A stretch of DNA of 64,000 nt from an uncultured Bariatricus sp. (GTDB lineage Bacteria; Bacillota; Clostridia; Lachnospirales; Lachnospiraceae), in NCBI GenBank assembly GCA_934320645.1, contig CAKRFP010000001.1, positions 1 through 64,000 on the forward strand, in the 5' to 3' direction. The position numbers and the translations under genes are program-made. This document shows positions 14,284-22,563 of the stretch, one piece after another. Numbering within the stretch: the first letter of the stretch is position 1; each line of letters starts with the position of its first letter. The notes beneath the pieces are model-generated. The model had not been told where the DNA came from and searched no databases. It worked only from the letters and a program-made list of their open reading frames with translations.

Positions 14284-15054
14284 TTACAAATTTCCTCCAA
14301 AATGTAACTGATTCAGAATCCGGTTACGATATTCTACAAATGCCTGAGATGAACGATCCCTTGGGTAAGTCTGATCAATCTTAATATCATCTACAATTCT
14401 TCCTGGATTTGCATCCATAACAAGTACCCTTGTCCCCATATAAATTGCTTCATCCACATCATGTGTTACCATAATGGCAAGCTGCTGTTTCTCATACCAG
14501 ATCTTCAGAATCTCATCCTGCATATTCATACGTGTAAATGCATCCAGAGCTCCTAGAGGCTCATCCAGAAGAAGGATGTCCGGCTCGTTGATCAGCGATC
14601 TTACAAGTGCAACTCTCTGTGCCATTCCACCGGATAACTGATCCGGATAATCATCTTTAAACGCTTCCAGACCGATCACATCAATCATTCGTTTTACTTT
14701 ATCTTCATTCCCTTTTAGCTTTCCCTGCATCCTGAGACTGAATGCAATATTCTTTTCCACAGTAAGCCATGGAAAAAGTGTAGGCTTCTGAAATACCATT
14801 CCACGCTCTGGTGATGGTTCTTTCACTTCTTTTCCATCTACAGAAACCGTTCCTTTTGTCGGAACGATCAGTCCTGCGACCAATCTTAAAATCGTTGATT
14901 TTCCACATCCGGAAGGTCCTACCAGACTGATAAATTCTCCACTGTTCAGTGTCAGATCAATATCGTTCAATGCGTGTGTGACTTCATCTGTCTCTATTTT
15001 TGCAAAGCTCTTGGAGACATTCTCCAGCTTTAATGTAACCTTTTTATCCCCCAT
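14284..15054 (-). CDS. ABC importer ATP-binding protein (SsuB/TauB type)
   Basis: A 256-residue ATPase. Walker A GPSGCGKST near residue 43, Q-loop PTLFPW, signature LSGGMAQRVALVRSL, Walker B DILLLDEP, D-loop ALD and switch His in MVTHDVDEAIYM. The FPW after the Q-loop and the overall length fit the nitrate/sulfonate/taurine importer ATPases. Its start directly abuts the end of the permease gene, so the two are coupled. The enzyme powers uptake of whatever the lipoprotein encoded downstream binds. Confidence 0.87.
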   Translation of the reverse strand: MGDKKVTLKLENVSKSFAKIETDEVTHALNDIDLTLNSGEFISLVGPSGCGKSTILRLVAGLIVPTKGTVSVDGKEVKEPSPERGMVFQKPTLFPWLTVEKNIAFSLRMQGKLKGNEDKVKRMIDVIGLEAFKDDYPDQLSGGMAQRVALVRSLINEPDILLLDEPLGALDAFTRMNMQDEILKIWYEKQQLAIMVTHDVDEAIYMGTRVLVMDANPGRIVDDIKIDQTYPRDRSSQAFVEYRNRILNQLHFGGNL

Positions 15055-16125
15055 TTATTTCACAACTCCATTCTGCCATCTTAACAGCCGGCGCTTAATC
15101 AGATCCAGCCCTTTTGTAACCACGGTAAAAATAATGCAGATTACAAACAGCGCTGCAAACATCTTGTCATATGCCGCCCAGGATTTTGCCCAGTTCATAT
15201 ACCAGCCAAGACCTGCTTTTACCCCCATCATTTCTGCTACTGTGATTGCCACACAGGCGGAACTCATCGCCTGTGTACATCCCTGCAGAATCGATGGCAT
15301 CGCATATGGAATCGCAACCCGGAATACCAGCTGTCGTTCGCTTGCTCCCAGTGTTCTTGCTGCCTCAAAATAACTCTTATCCACATTGGAAATCCCCGTC
15401 ATTGATGCAACCGTAACTGCGAACCATGAACCAAGAGCGATAATAAACACCGCACCCCTGAACAGAGAGGAAACCACTACCATAATGATCGGAATCCAGG
15501 TTGGAGTCGGAATCGGTCCTAAAAATTTGATGATCGGATTGATCCAGTAACGAACTTTTTCTGAATATCCACAGATAATTCCAGTCACAAGTCCGGCTGC
15601 AACTCCGATAAAATATCCAAGCAGTAACAAGCGGAGTGTATGTAAGGTGCACTCAACCAGATAAGCTCTGTCTTCCCACGCAATATTCAGAATCGCATTC
15701 ATACATGGAATAAACGGCTGTGTCAGGATACCTGTCTTCAATGTCAGATAATCATATCCTGCGAGTAAGAGAAAGAGTGCAGCCAGAAGCGGTGCCCGGA
15801 ATCGGAGCTTCTCGATCGTCTGCAAATTCCCTCTCAGTTTCTTTATCAGTGCAACCAGAAAATACACTGCATAGATCCCGATAAATACAAGAAGCGCACC
15901 AACGTATGTTTCCGGTTTCTTGTTTGAAATCTCATCAGGAATCAGCTTGTATTCCAGAATTGCTGCCACTCCACAGATCATCGGTAAGATCATGATGATC
16001 CAATCCAGGATAACCTGAAATGTGGTCTTGTCTTTTGCCTCCAGTTCCCTGAGCTGTTGTCTGCTCAGGTTCCCAAGTTCTTCTGTTTCTTCTTTTTTCA
16101 TTTCTTCTTTGTCCCCCAGTGACAC
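15055..16125 (-). CDS. ABC importer permease (SsuC/TauC type) with N-terminal extension
   Basis: A 356-residue integral membrane protein, about 100 residues longer than typical SsuC/TauC permeases. The extra N-terminal part contains a charged start, then hydrophobic helices (IILDWIIMILPMICGVAAILEY and the next). The conserved permease core includes the EAA loop EAARTLGASERQLVFRVAIPYAMP, which contacts the ATPase. The frame opens with GTG at 16125; an ATG at 16101 is an alternative, and ribosome-site evidence does not clearly decide. It is the first gene of the importer operon. The added helices may be subfamily-specific. Confidence 0.82.
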   Translation of the reverse strand: MSLGDKEEMKKEETEELGNLSRQQLRELEAKDKTTFQVILDWIIMILPMICGVAAILEYKLIPDEISNKKPETYVGALLVFIGIYAVYFLVALIKKLRGNLQTIEKLRFRAPLLAALFLLLAGYDYLTLKTGILTQPFIPCMNAILNIAWEDRAYLVECTLHTLRLLLLGYFIGVAAGLVTGIICGYSEKVRYWINPIIKFLGPIPTPTWIPIIMVVVSSLFRGAVFIIALGSWFAVTVASMTGISNVDKSYFEAARTLGASERQLVFRVAIPYAMPSILQGCTQAMSSACVAITVAEMMGVKAGLGWYMNWAKSWAAYDKMFAALFVICIIFTVVTKGLDLIKRRLLRWQNGVVK

Positions 16126-16213
16126 CTTTCCTTTAATCTCAAATTATTACTTTTGTCTTTCTCAATCATAACATATTATGGCATATTAACGAAAATCGAT
16201 ATTTTTTATGTAT

Positions 16214-16228
16214 ACAATCGACTATTGT
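16214..16228. promoter_or_regulatory. operator-like palindrome upstream of the ABC importer
   Basis: ACAAT-CGACT-ATTGT, perfect five-base arms, 89-103 bases upstream of the permease start. The ten bases ACAATCGACT are shared with the palindrome at 3423-3440 (minus strand there). Confidence 0.35.
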
Positions 16229-16302
16229 TGTTTTCTATAAGTATTATAATCCCTATCGGTTAAATATGTTTATTGTAACTATCAATTCTTTATTAGTCAT
16301 AG

Positions 16303-16349
16303 AAAAAAGTCCGATTAAAGAGTATTTTTCTCTCCAATCGGACTTTTTC
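16303..16349 (-). terminator. terminator downstream of the alpha/beta hydrolase
   Basis: AAAAAGTCCGATT (16304-16316) pairs perfectly with AATCGGACTTTTT (16336-16348). Terminal A and T runs allow function on either strand; the gene to be terminated is the leftward hydrolase ending at 16436. Confidence 0.8.
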
Positions 16350-16435
16350 TTTCAATTATGCATTATATACTTGATCTTTTTTACAAAAATAATTCTTTAT
16401 TTTCCTTATATTTGTAAGGGTTATTTCTTTTACAC

Positions 16436-17425
16436 TTATCGAGAACTTTTCTCATCTTCAAAGAAAGTAAATACTTTCTTCCAGTATTCTTCTGCAATGT
16501 CATTTCCTGCATTAAAAATCTCATGCTTGGATTCCGGGAACTTCACAAGCTCGGCACTTCCCGGTCTGTTCTTGTTCAATTTATGTACAAAACACTCCTG
16601 CTCTGCATTAGACACCAGATTATCTTTGCCTGCTGAAAAAAGCATAACCGGTGCTTCGATCTTCTTCCATCCGCTCTTCTCCAGATACCGGTTCAGACGC
16701 ATTGCATTTCCAAGCCAGCCATAAGATGGTGCGTTCAGATGATAATGGGATTCTTTTGTTCTCTTTTCCTCGTAATACTCAAATCTGGCATGGGAAAGAG
16801 AACAGCTATCCTCAAATTTTGCCGGCTCCTTGTACGGCTTCTGACCAACCACATAGTTTGCTTCCCTTCCCACTTTGCAGGAAGTCTTTGCAATTGCCTT
16901 TGCCACATGCCACGGCACCCCTCCGGTCAGCGGACGGATCATCGGAGAAGAAAGGATCACCTTTTCAAACATTTCCGGTGCTCTTGCCGCAACTGCTGCT
17001 GCAATTCCACCGCCCATGGAATGTCCGTACAGATAAATCTTCATCCCCGGATTGTCCTCTTTTGCCTTCTTGGTTACAAAGATAAAGTCCTCTACATAAC
17101 GCTCAAAACTGTCCAGATGCACCAGGGATTCATCTTCTGTCAGGCGGTAGCTGAAGCCATGTCCGCAGTGCTCCGGAAGATATACGCTAAAACCTTCTTT
17201 TGCAAAATAATAGGCGATCTCCTCATATTTTTCCGCGTTTTCAACAAATCCATGTGACAACATCACAACCGCATGTGAGTTCTCCGGAACATAATGCATA
17301 CAGTGGATCTTCTGCCCTGCACGTCTTTCCAGATAAAATTCCGTTCCGATAGATGCAAGATACGGTTCTACGATGGTCTGCATCTCTTCTTTGTAGTTAC
17401 TTTCCTGTAAAATAGTTGTCTGCAT
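16436..17425 (-). CDS. alpha/beta hydrolase, lysophospholipase/monoacylglycerol lipase-like
   Basis: A 329-residue serine hydrolase of the S33/PldB-like group. The N-terminal half has MLSHGFVENAEKYEEIAYYF with the oxyanion-hole HGF, then LPEHCGHGFS. The nucleophile elbow is GHSMGGG (catalytic Ser). The acid residue is likely in LFSAGKDNLVS and the His in FPESKHEIFN, both near the C-terminus. Such enzymes cleave esters of lysophospholipids or monoacylglycerols; the substrate is not predictable. No signal peptide. GGGGAGGTTATCACAC precedes the ATG. It is a single-gene unit with a promoter near 17483-17491 and its own terminator. Confidence 0.82.
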   Translation of the reverse strand: MQTTILQESNYKEEMQTIVEPYLASIGTEFYLERRAGQKIHCMHYVPENSHAVVMLSHGFVENAEKYEEIAYYFAKEGFSVYLPEHCGHGFSYRLTEDESLVHLDSFERYVEDFIFVTKKAKEDNPGMKIYLYGHSMGGGIAAAVAARAPEMFEKVILSSPMIRPLTGGVPWHVAKAIAKTSCKVGREANYVVGQKPYKEPAKFEDSCSLSHARFEYYEEKRTKESHYHLNAPSYGWLGNAMRLNRYLEKSGWKKIEAPVMLFSAGKDNLVSNAEQECFVHKLNKNRPGSAELVKFPESKHEIFNAGNDIAEEYWKKVFTFFEDEKSSR

Positions 17426-17482
17426 GTGTGATAACCTCCCCGATAGATAAATTCTGGTTCATACTTTTTATTTCCTGATATG

Positions 17483-17513
17483 ATTATAGCAGAGAGGGGA
17501 ACTCTCTGCTATA
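17483..17513 (-). promoter_or_regulatory. extended -10 promoter embedded in a long palindrome
   Basis: TATAGCAGAGAG (17485-17496) and CTCTCTGCTATA (17502-17513) form a 12-base perfect inverted repeat with a five-base centre. On the minus strand the repeat ends in TGCTATAAT, an extended -10 (TATAAT at 17483-17488) 58 bases before the hydrolase start. The palindrome could be an operator over the promoter or the leftward terminator stem of the gene ending at 17635; it lacks a clear T run. Confidence 0.4.
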
Positions 17514-17634
17514 TGATTTCTGTATACAATTCTTTAAAGTTGTTTGAAATTATAAAGTTGCACTTTTTCCACTTACATAATTCAGCAATCACGCATTAAC
17601 GATAGATGCTCATCCTTAATCTCTGCCTTATCTT

Positions 17635-19269
17635 CTATTCTGCCAACACTTCTTCCGCAATATTTCTGGCATGGTCGGAAATTCTTTCCAGGCATACCAG
17701 AGAATCAAGGAATACCACTCCGGCCTCTGTGTTACACTGCTGGTTGGTAAGACGCTTGATATGCTTTGCACGAAGGGAAATCTCCAGCCCGTCTGCCTCT
17801 GTTTCCTTCTCGATCGTCTTCAATGCGCTTTCGCGGTCATTGGACTCAAAGGCTTCCAAGGCATACAGATAACTTGCAATACAGACATCCAGCATCTTGT
17901 TCAGATGTTCCACTCCTACTTCGGAGAAGTCAACCTGCTTCTCCTGTAAGGATTCTGCAAACTCGGAAATATTTTCACAGTAATCACTGATACGTTCCAT
18001 ATCCGACACGATCTGAAGCATATGAGCCACTTCTTCATGCTCACGTTCATTGATCTGCAAAGTCGACAGCTTAATCGCATAGGATGTAATTCCGGCACTT
18101 AACCGGTCTACCTTGCTTTCTTCTTCCTTCAGGAACGCAATCTGTTCTTCTTTTCGTTCGAACATAACCTTTCTTGCAACCTCCAGGGAATCCGCAACCA
18201 CATGTCCCATTCGGACAAGCTCGGAAACGGTTGACTGAATCGCGATACCAGGGGTCTCCAGCATACGGTCATCCAGAAGGACTACACTTTCATCCTGTAC
18301 CTCTTCTTCCACATGTCCGATCTTCTTGGCAAGCTTGATGATCCAGTCAGAAACCGGGAATAGCAGAACGGTTGTCACAATATTGAATACCGTATGCACC
18401 ATACTGATCTGTGTCTGGGTGATATTTCCATGCGCCCATGCCGGATTCACAATACTCAGATATGCAATCGCAATAATACTGAAAATGATCGTTCCGATGA
18501 TATTAAAGATCAGATGCATCAGCGCTGCGGTTTTCGCATTTTTCTTTGCACCCACACTGGACAGGATTGCAGTTACGCAGGTACCGATATTCTGTCCCAT
18601 GATAATATAGATTGCTGCGCCAAACGGTACAAGACCTGCTGCTGCAAGGCTCTGCAGGATTCCGACCGATGCAGATGAACTCTGGATGATCGCCGTAACT
18701 GCTGCACCCGCCACAATTCCAAGCAACGGATTGTGTCCCAGTGATACGAAAATATTGCAGAATGCTGCATTATCTTTCAGCGGTTCCACCGCTGAGGACA
18801 TGGATGAAATCCCGACAAATAAAAGTCCGAAACCAACCACAATACTTGCGATATCTTTTGTCGAACGCCTCTTTCCGGTCAGCATAATGATCACACCGAT
18901 CATGATCGCAACCGGTGCCAGATTGGACGGACTTAAAAATTTGGCCCATTCTACACTGGATACCAGCCATCCGGTAACTGTTGTACCGATGTTCGCACCC
19001 ATAATAACTCCCATCGCCTGCTGAAGGTTCATGATACCGGCATTTACAAAACCGACTACCATGACGGTCGTCGCAGATGAGCTCTGGATCACTGCGGTAA
19101 TGAACGCTCCAAGCAATACGCCGAAGAACTTATTCTTTGTAAGTGCTTCAAGCAATGACTTCATCCGGTTGCCGGCAGCATTCTCCAGCCCCTGTGCCAT
19201 GATCTGCATTCCATAAATGAACATACCAAGGCCTCCGACAAACGGAATAATGATACTTGTGTACTTCAT
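17635..19269 (-). CDS. Na+/phosphate cotransporter family protein with PhoU-like domain
   Basis: A 544-residue NptA/PNaS-type transporter. Two inverted-topology repeats carry the substrate motifs: QSSSATTVMVVGFVNAG with GANIGTTVTG, and QSSSASVGILQSLAAAG with GQNIGTCVTA. About eight membrane helices fill residues 1-310. The C-terminal part (about 330-540) is a helical PhoU-like domain with MERISDYCENISEFAE and LERISDHARNIAEE. It couples sodium to phosphate uptake, or exports phosphate in some bacteria. The ATG at 19269 (MKYTSIIIPF) is preceded by AGGAG; the upstream in-frame extension is unlikely. It has its own promoter at 19351-19379. Confidence 0.88.
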   Translation of the reverse strand: MKYTSIIIPFVGGLGMFIYGMQIMAQGLENAAGNRMKSLLEALTKNKFFGVLLGAFITAVIQSSSATTVMVVGFVNAGIMNLQQAMGVIMGANIGTTVTGWLVSSVEWAKFLSPSNLAPVAIMIGVIIMLTGKRRSTKDIASIVVGFGLLFVGISSMSSAVEPLKDNAAFCNIFVSLGHNPLLGIVAGAAVTAIIQSSSASVGILQSLAAAGLVPFGAAIYIIMGQNIGTCVTAILSSVGAKKNAKTAALMHLIFNIIGTIIFSIIAIAYLSIVNPAWAHGNITQTQISMVHTVFNIVTTVLLFPVSDWIIKLAKKIGHVEEEVQDESVVLLDDRMLETPGIAIQSTVSELVRMGHVVADSLEVARKVMFERKEEQIAFLKEEESKVDRLSAGITSYAIKLSTLQINEREHEEVAHMLQIVSDMERISDYCENISEFAESLQEKQVDFSEVGVEHLNKMLDVCIASYLYALEAFESNDRESALKTIEKETEADGLEISLRAKHIKRLTNQQCNTEAGVVFLDSLVCLERISDHARNIAEEVLAE

Positions 19270-19350
19270 AGTCGTGTTATCTCCTCTTATGTACTTTTTC
19301 TTTTTCACTCTGATTCTTATTTTACAGGCCATTTACACAGCCACGATTTC

Positions 19351-19379
19351 ATCTTAACATCATTTTTCTCTCTGTACAA
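19351..19379 (-). promoter_or_regulatory. sigma-A promoter of the Na/Pi cotransporter gene
   Basis: Minus strand: TTGTAC (19374-19379), 17-base spacer, TAAGAT (19351-19356), 82 bases upstream of the start codon. It lies just past the end of the spoVA operon. Confidence 0.5.
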
Positions 19380-19417
19380 TAAATTTTCTTTCGTAGTTCT
19401 GACGAAAAATATTCCCA

Positions 19418-19774
19418 TTACCCCTTCATCTTTGGTTCAAATATCCATGATGCAATGTACCCAAAAATCAATGCGCCGCTGATTCCTGCCGCACTTGCCT
19501 TGAATCCTCCAAGAAAAATTCCGATAAATCCTTCCTTGTCGACTGCCTCTTTTACCCCGTTCCATAAAGTATTTCCAAAACCGAGCAGTGGCACGCTCAC
19601 GCCTGCCCCCGCATACTCCTGCAGTGGTTTAAATATCTGTACAAAACCAAGAATACAGCCAAGTACCACCAGACTTACCATAACTCTTCCCGGCATCATT
19701 TTCGTCCGGTCGAGCAGGATCTGTGCCAGTGCACAGACAAGTCCTCCTACCCAGAATGCATTGATATAGTCCAT
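19418..19774 (-). CDS. spoVAE: stage V sporulation protein AE (SpoVAEb type)
   Basis: A 118-residue membrane protein with three to four helices, matching the SpoVAEb form: AFWVGGLVCALAQILLDRT at the start, then GAGVSVPLLGFGNTLWNGV and GALIFGYIASWIF at the end. It is homologous to SpoVAC encoded three genes upstream. In B. subtilis the SpoVA proteins form the inner-membrane channel that moves Ca-dipicolinate into the developing spore and releases it at germination. It is last in the operon, 14 bases after spoVAD. Confidence 0.9.
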   Translation of the reverse strand: MDYINAFWVGGLVCALAQILLDRTKMMPGRVMVSLVVLGCILGFVQIFKPLQEYAGAGVSVPLLGFGNTLWNGVKEAVDKEGFIGIFLGGFKASAAGISGALIFGYIASWIFEPKMKG

Positions 19775-19788
19775 CTTTCTTTCCTCCT

Positions 19789-20799
19789 TTAACAGTGTTC
19801 CAGCACGATTCCGTGCGCAATTCCCGGAACGCTTTCTCCTTCATTGAAACTGACCGTCGACATCAGCGCACCGGTCGGCACAAAAAGAATCCTTTTCCAT
19901 TCCCCGGATATCAGGCGTGGCATAATATACGCCGCAAGCGTGATCGCCGCACAGCCACAGCCGCTTCCACCGGAATTGGTGTGCTGCGTCTGCTGGTCGA
20001 AGATCGTCATTCCGCAGTCCATGTGATTTTCCTTGATATCCAGTCCCTTTTTCCTGAGCAGGTCAAATAGGATCGATTGCCCAACATACCCCAGATCCCC
20101 GGTAATGATCCGGTCATAATCCTTTTCATTCCGTCCAAAATCCTGGAGATTCTGTAGGATTGTATCACACGCTGCCGGAGCCATACACGCCCCCATATTC
20201 TGCGAATCTTTCAGCCCGTAATCCACGATTTTTCCGATCGTCACTCCGCTTATCCGCACCCGGCTTTTCTTTTTTCCAACCAGAAAAGCTCCGCTTCCTG
20301 TCACAGTCCAGGTCGAGGAAAGCGGTCTCTGGTTCGCATACCCAAGTGGAAAACGGAACTCTTTTTCTGCACTTCCAAAATGGCTTGAAGTTGCGGCAAG
20401 TACCAGATCCCCGTACCCTGCCGCCGCAGTCATCGCAGCAAGTGCAAGTGCCTCCCCGGATGTGGAACACGCCCCAAAAAGCCCGAACACCGGAATTTGC
20501 AGTTCTCCCGCCCCCATTGAGGTTGCAATCCCCTGTCTTAAAAGATCACCTCCGAACAGGTAACGCACCTCCTCCGGCTGCACCCCCGCATTTTTCAGTG
20601 CCAGCATACATGCAAGCTTCTGCATCGTCCCTTCTGCCAACTCCCAGGTGTCCTCCCCGAAAAGATCATCATCCGATACGATATCATAATATTTTCCAAT
20701 CGGTCCTTCTCCTTCTTTTTTCCCGGCAACCGATCCGGCACTGACCAGATACGGGCTTTCCGAAAATGCAATGCTCTGCGCACCTTTCATCCCATTCAT
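19789..20799 (-). CDS. spoVAD: stage V sporulation protein AD
   Basis: A 336-residue protein with a thiolase fold, typical SpoVAD length. Hallmarks are SIAFSESPYLVSAGSVAGKKEGEGP at the N-terminus, GACSTSGEALALAAM in the middle (the Cys position of the thiolase nucleophile loop), and SGGSGCGCAA towards the end. In B. subtilis SpoVAD binds dipicolinic acid at the outer face of the spore inner membrane. GGAGG abuts an upstream ATG, so the ATG at 20799, six bases after it, is the likelier start. Its neighbours are spoVAC and spoVAE. Confidence 0.93.
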   Translation of the reverse strand: MNGMKGAQSIAFSESPYLVSAGSVAGKKEGEGPIGKYYDIVSDDDLFGEDTWELAEGTMQKLACMLALKNAGVQPEEVRYLFGGDLLRQGIATSMGAGELQIPVFGLFGACSTSGEALALAAMTAAAGYGDLVLAATSSHFGSAEKEFRFPLGYANQRPLSSTWTVTGSGAFLVGKKKSRVRISGVTIGKIVDYGLKDSQNMGACMAPAACDTILQNLQDFGRNEKDYDRIITGDLGYVGQSILFDLLRKKGLDIKENHMDCGMTIFDQQTQHTNSGGSGCGCAAITLAAYIMPRLISGEWKRILFVPTGALMSTVSFNEGESVPGIAHGIVLEHC

Positions 20800-20810
20800 A
20801 TCCATCCTCC

Positions 20811-21269
20811 TTACACAATTCCGATCAGCGTCCCGATCCAGTAGAGAAGTCCCAGAACCCAGCTGGTAAAAACTCCGTACAGGATCACAGGACCTGCGAT
20901 CGTAAAGATCTTGCAGCCAATCCCAAATACCTGTCCTTCTTTTTTATACTCAATCGCCGGTGCTGCAACGGAATTGGCAAATCCGGTGATCGGTACCAGC
21001 GCTCCTGCACCTCCCCAGTTGGCGATCTTCGGATAGATCCCAAATCCGGTCAGGACTACACTTACAAGGATCAGGATCAGAGAACACCAGCTTGCCGAGA
21101 TATCCTTTGACATCCCCGCCTTTTCACAGGCATTTAAGATTGCCTGACCGATCATGCAGATGATCCCACCGGTTACAAACGCCTTTGCCATCGCAGGTCC
21201 CAGCTTTCTGACCGGTGTTTTCTCTTTTACATAGGCTTCATATTCTTTTTCTTTCTCTTGTTGATTCAT
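20811..21269 (-). CDS. spoVAC: stage V sporulation protein AC
   Basis: A 152-residue integral membrane protein. A charged cytoplasmic start (MNQQEKEKEYEAYVKEK) precedes about four helices, with GGIICMIGQAILNACEKAG and the conserved GGAGALVPITGFANSVAAPAI loop. SpoVAC acts as a mechanosensitive channel in B. subtilis spores. Its C-terminal half is visibly similar to SpoVAE. Operon position between spoVAB and spoVAD is canonical. Confidence 0.93.
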   Translation of the reverse strand: MNQQEKEKEYEAYVKEKTPVRKLGPAMAKAFVTGGIICMIGQAILNACEKAGMSKDISASWCSLILILVSVVLTGFGIYPKIANWGGAGALVPITGFANSVAAPAIEYKKEGQVFGIGCKIFTIAGPVILYGVFTSWVLGLLYWIGTLIGIV

Positions 21270-21281
21270 TTCTTCCTCCAG

Positions 21282-21698
21282 TTACCATCTTTTATAGAAA
21301 AACAGAAGTGCACCCAGGCTTTTCCCAAGCGCCATACCAAAGATCAGACACGGCACGCATTTCAGGATTTTAATCCGGCGAATAAAGATCGGGAAAATGT
21401 TCAAAATTTCCGCAAGTGCCATTGACCAGCAGCCGACGAAAATTCCGGAGAACAAGCCGAAAACAGGTACAAGGTAGTTTCCACCCGGAATCTTAATCCC
21501 GTATACCCAGAAAATATTTCCCAGGATTCCCCCCGCCATAATGCAGTCTTCGTACAGCAAGATCTGCTGCCCAGTGTGTGTCCGGTCTGCAAAATCCGAT
21601 ACCACACCAAGCCCGATCAGAAAGGAAAATAGTCCTGCTGCGACTGCGAATCCGGATGCCAGACCGACTGCCGCCACCAGAATCTGCCTAATCCACAT
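21282..21698 (-). CDS. spoVAB: stage V sporulation protein AB
   Basis: A 138-residue membrane protein with about four helices: an N-terminal helix (ILVAAVGLASGFAVAAGLFSFL), GIKIPGGNYLVPVFGLFSGIFVGCWSMALAE in the centre, and KCVPCLIFGMALGKSLGALLFF at the end. Length and features fit SpoVAB, part of the dipicolinate transport complex whose separate role is unclear. The start overlaps the end of spoVAA by 11 bases, and GGAGAAGG precedes it. Confidence 0.9.
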   Translation of the reverse strand: MWIRQILVAAVGLASGFAVAAGLFSFLIGLGVVSDFADRTHTGQQILLYEDCIMAGGILGNIFWVYGIKIPGGNYLVPVFGLFSGIFVGCWSMALAEILNIFPIFIRRIKILKCVPCLIFGMALGKSLGALLFFYKRW

Positions 21699-22323
21699 CG
21701 ACTTCCTTCTCCTTTCTCGAATATGCCTCGATCAGCGTCGTCTGAATATCATTTTCATACAAACGCATTTCCACCTCCATCGGTGTCGGATCCGCCGTGA
21801 ATTTCTTTCTTCCAAAATGGTTAAAAAAGATCAGAATCCCAACGATCAGACCAATGCAGTATGTCAGCTCCAACAGCGTAAATCCATTTGACTCTTCTCC
21901 CGTCAGAAGAAAATAGATCCGGGAAAACATCTCCGTTACTGACACATCATTGTTAAATGCCATAATGGAAAATGCAGCTCCGATAAACGTGATTCCTGCA
22001 ATCACGACTACCTTGATTCCCTGCCAGATCCTGTTTGGCTTTTTCTTTTCTTCATAGGTAATGATCAGATCGCTCTCCCCTTCATTCTGGATCTGTAATC
22101 CGGGAATTTCACGGTGAATGCATTCCATGATTTTCAAAACCGATACGACATATCTGTGCTGCCCTTTTTCCGGAATTTTGAGGATCCTGAGCGGCTTTAT
22201 CCGGTTCGTTATGGAAGGATTACCGCATTCCATCGTCAGGATATCCCCCAGTGTTACATTCGGCTCTTTGACCTCTGTATTCTTTTCCCCTTTGATATAA
22301 AGTACTTCATTCCCTGAAGACAT
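21688..22323 (-). CDS. spoVAA: stage V sporulation protein AA
   Basis: A 211-residue protein with a soluble N-terminal part (about 1-110) containing EPNVTLGDILTMECGN, and a C-terminal half with two membrane helices (VVVIAGITFIGAAFSIMAFNNDVSV and LTYCIGLIVGILIFFNHFG). This matches SpoVAA, whose N-terminal domains lie outside the core channel. It is the first gene of the spoVA set and overlaps the upstream 62-residue gene by 17 bases, so the small gene is almost certainly cotranscribed. Confidence 0.9.
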   Translation of the reverse strand: MSSGNEVLYIKGEKNTEVKEPNVTLGDILTMECGNPSITNRIKPLRILKIPEKGQHRYVVSVLKIMECIHREIPGLQIQNEGESDLIITYEEKKKPNRIWQGIKVVVIAGITFIGAAFSIMAFNNDVSVTEMFSRIYFLLTGEESNGFTLLELTYCIGLIVGILIFFNHFGRKKFTADPTPMEVEMRLYENDIQTTLIEAYSRKEKEVDVD

Positions 22324-22495
22324 CTGCGACCGTCCTTTCCTTTACCGGTACTGCCTGCCAGATCAGAGTTCCTTCACTCACCTGGTCTGTCCCCCGGACA
22401 TCATTGTAATAGTAGATCACGCCGATCAGAACTGCAGTCAGGACCACGCAAAAGACGCAACCCCAGATATATTTCTTTCTTATTTCCAAACACAT
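22307..22495 (-). CDS. hypothetical 62-residue membrane protein between sigF and spoVAA
   Basis: A 62-residue protein with one membrane helix (about residues 10-27, IWGCVFCVVLTAVLIGVIYYY) and a ~35-residue outer tail ending in VPVKERTVADVFRE. The ATG at 22495 is preceded by AGGAGGCGG. An upstream open extension has no ribosome site. It overlaps spoVAA and lies 68 bases after sigF, so it belongs to the spoIIA-spoVA run. B. subtilis has dacF at this place. I recognise no family; the context suggests a forespore membrane protein. Confidence 0.6.
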   Translation of the reverse strand: MCLEIRKKYIWGCVFCVVLTAVLIGVIYYYNDVRGTDQVSEGTLIWQAVPVKERTVADVFRE

Positions 22496-22563
22496 CCGCC
22501 TCCTTTGTGACTGTTTCCAGATGTAACATAGTATCCCTGTTTTTCCGGAAAACATACATCCTT

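Larger units (their letters stand above)
16126..16435. other. gene-free interval between importer and hydrolase
   Basis: An AT-rich 310-base stretch. It holds the palindrome at 16214-16228 and the terminator at 16303-16348. I looked for thiamine or other known riboswitch hallmarks upstream of the importer and saw none. No convincing small gene is present. Confidence 0.5.

Noticed and set aside
16126..16302. Thiamine riboswitch before the NMT1-type importer
   Set aside because: The conserved THI-box segments are not present, so the importer cannot be assigned to thiamine precursors on this ground.
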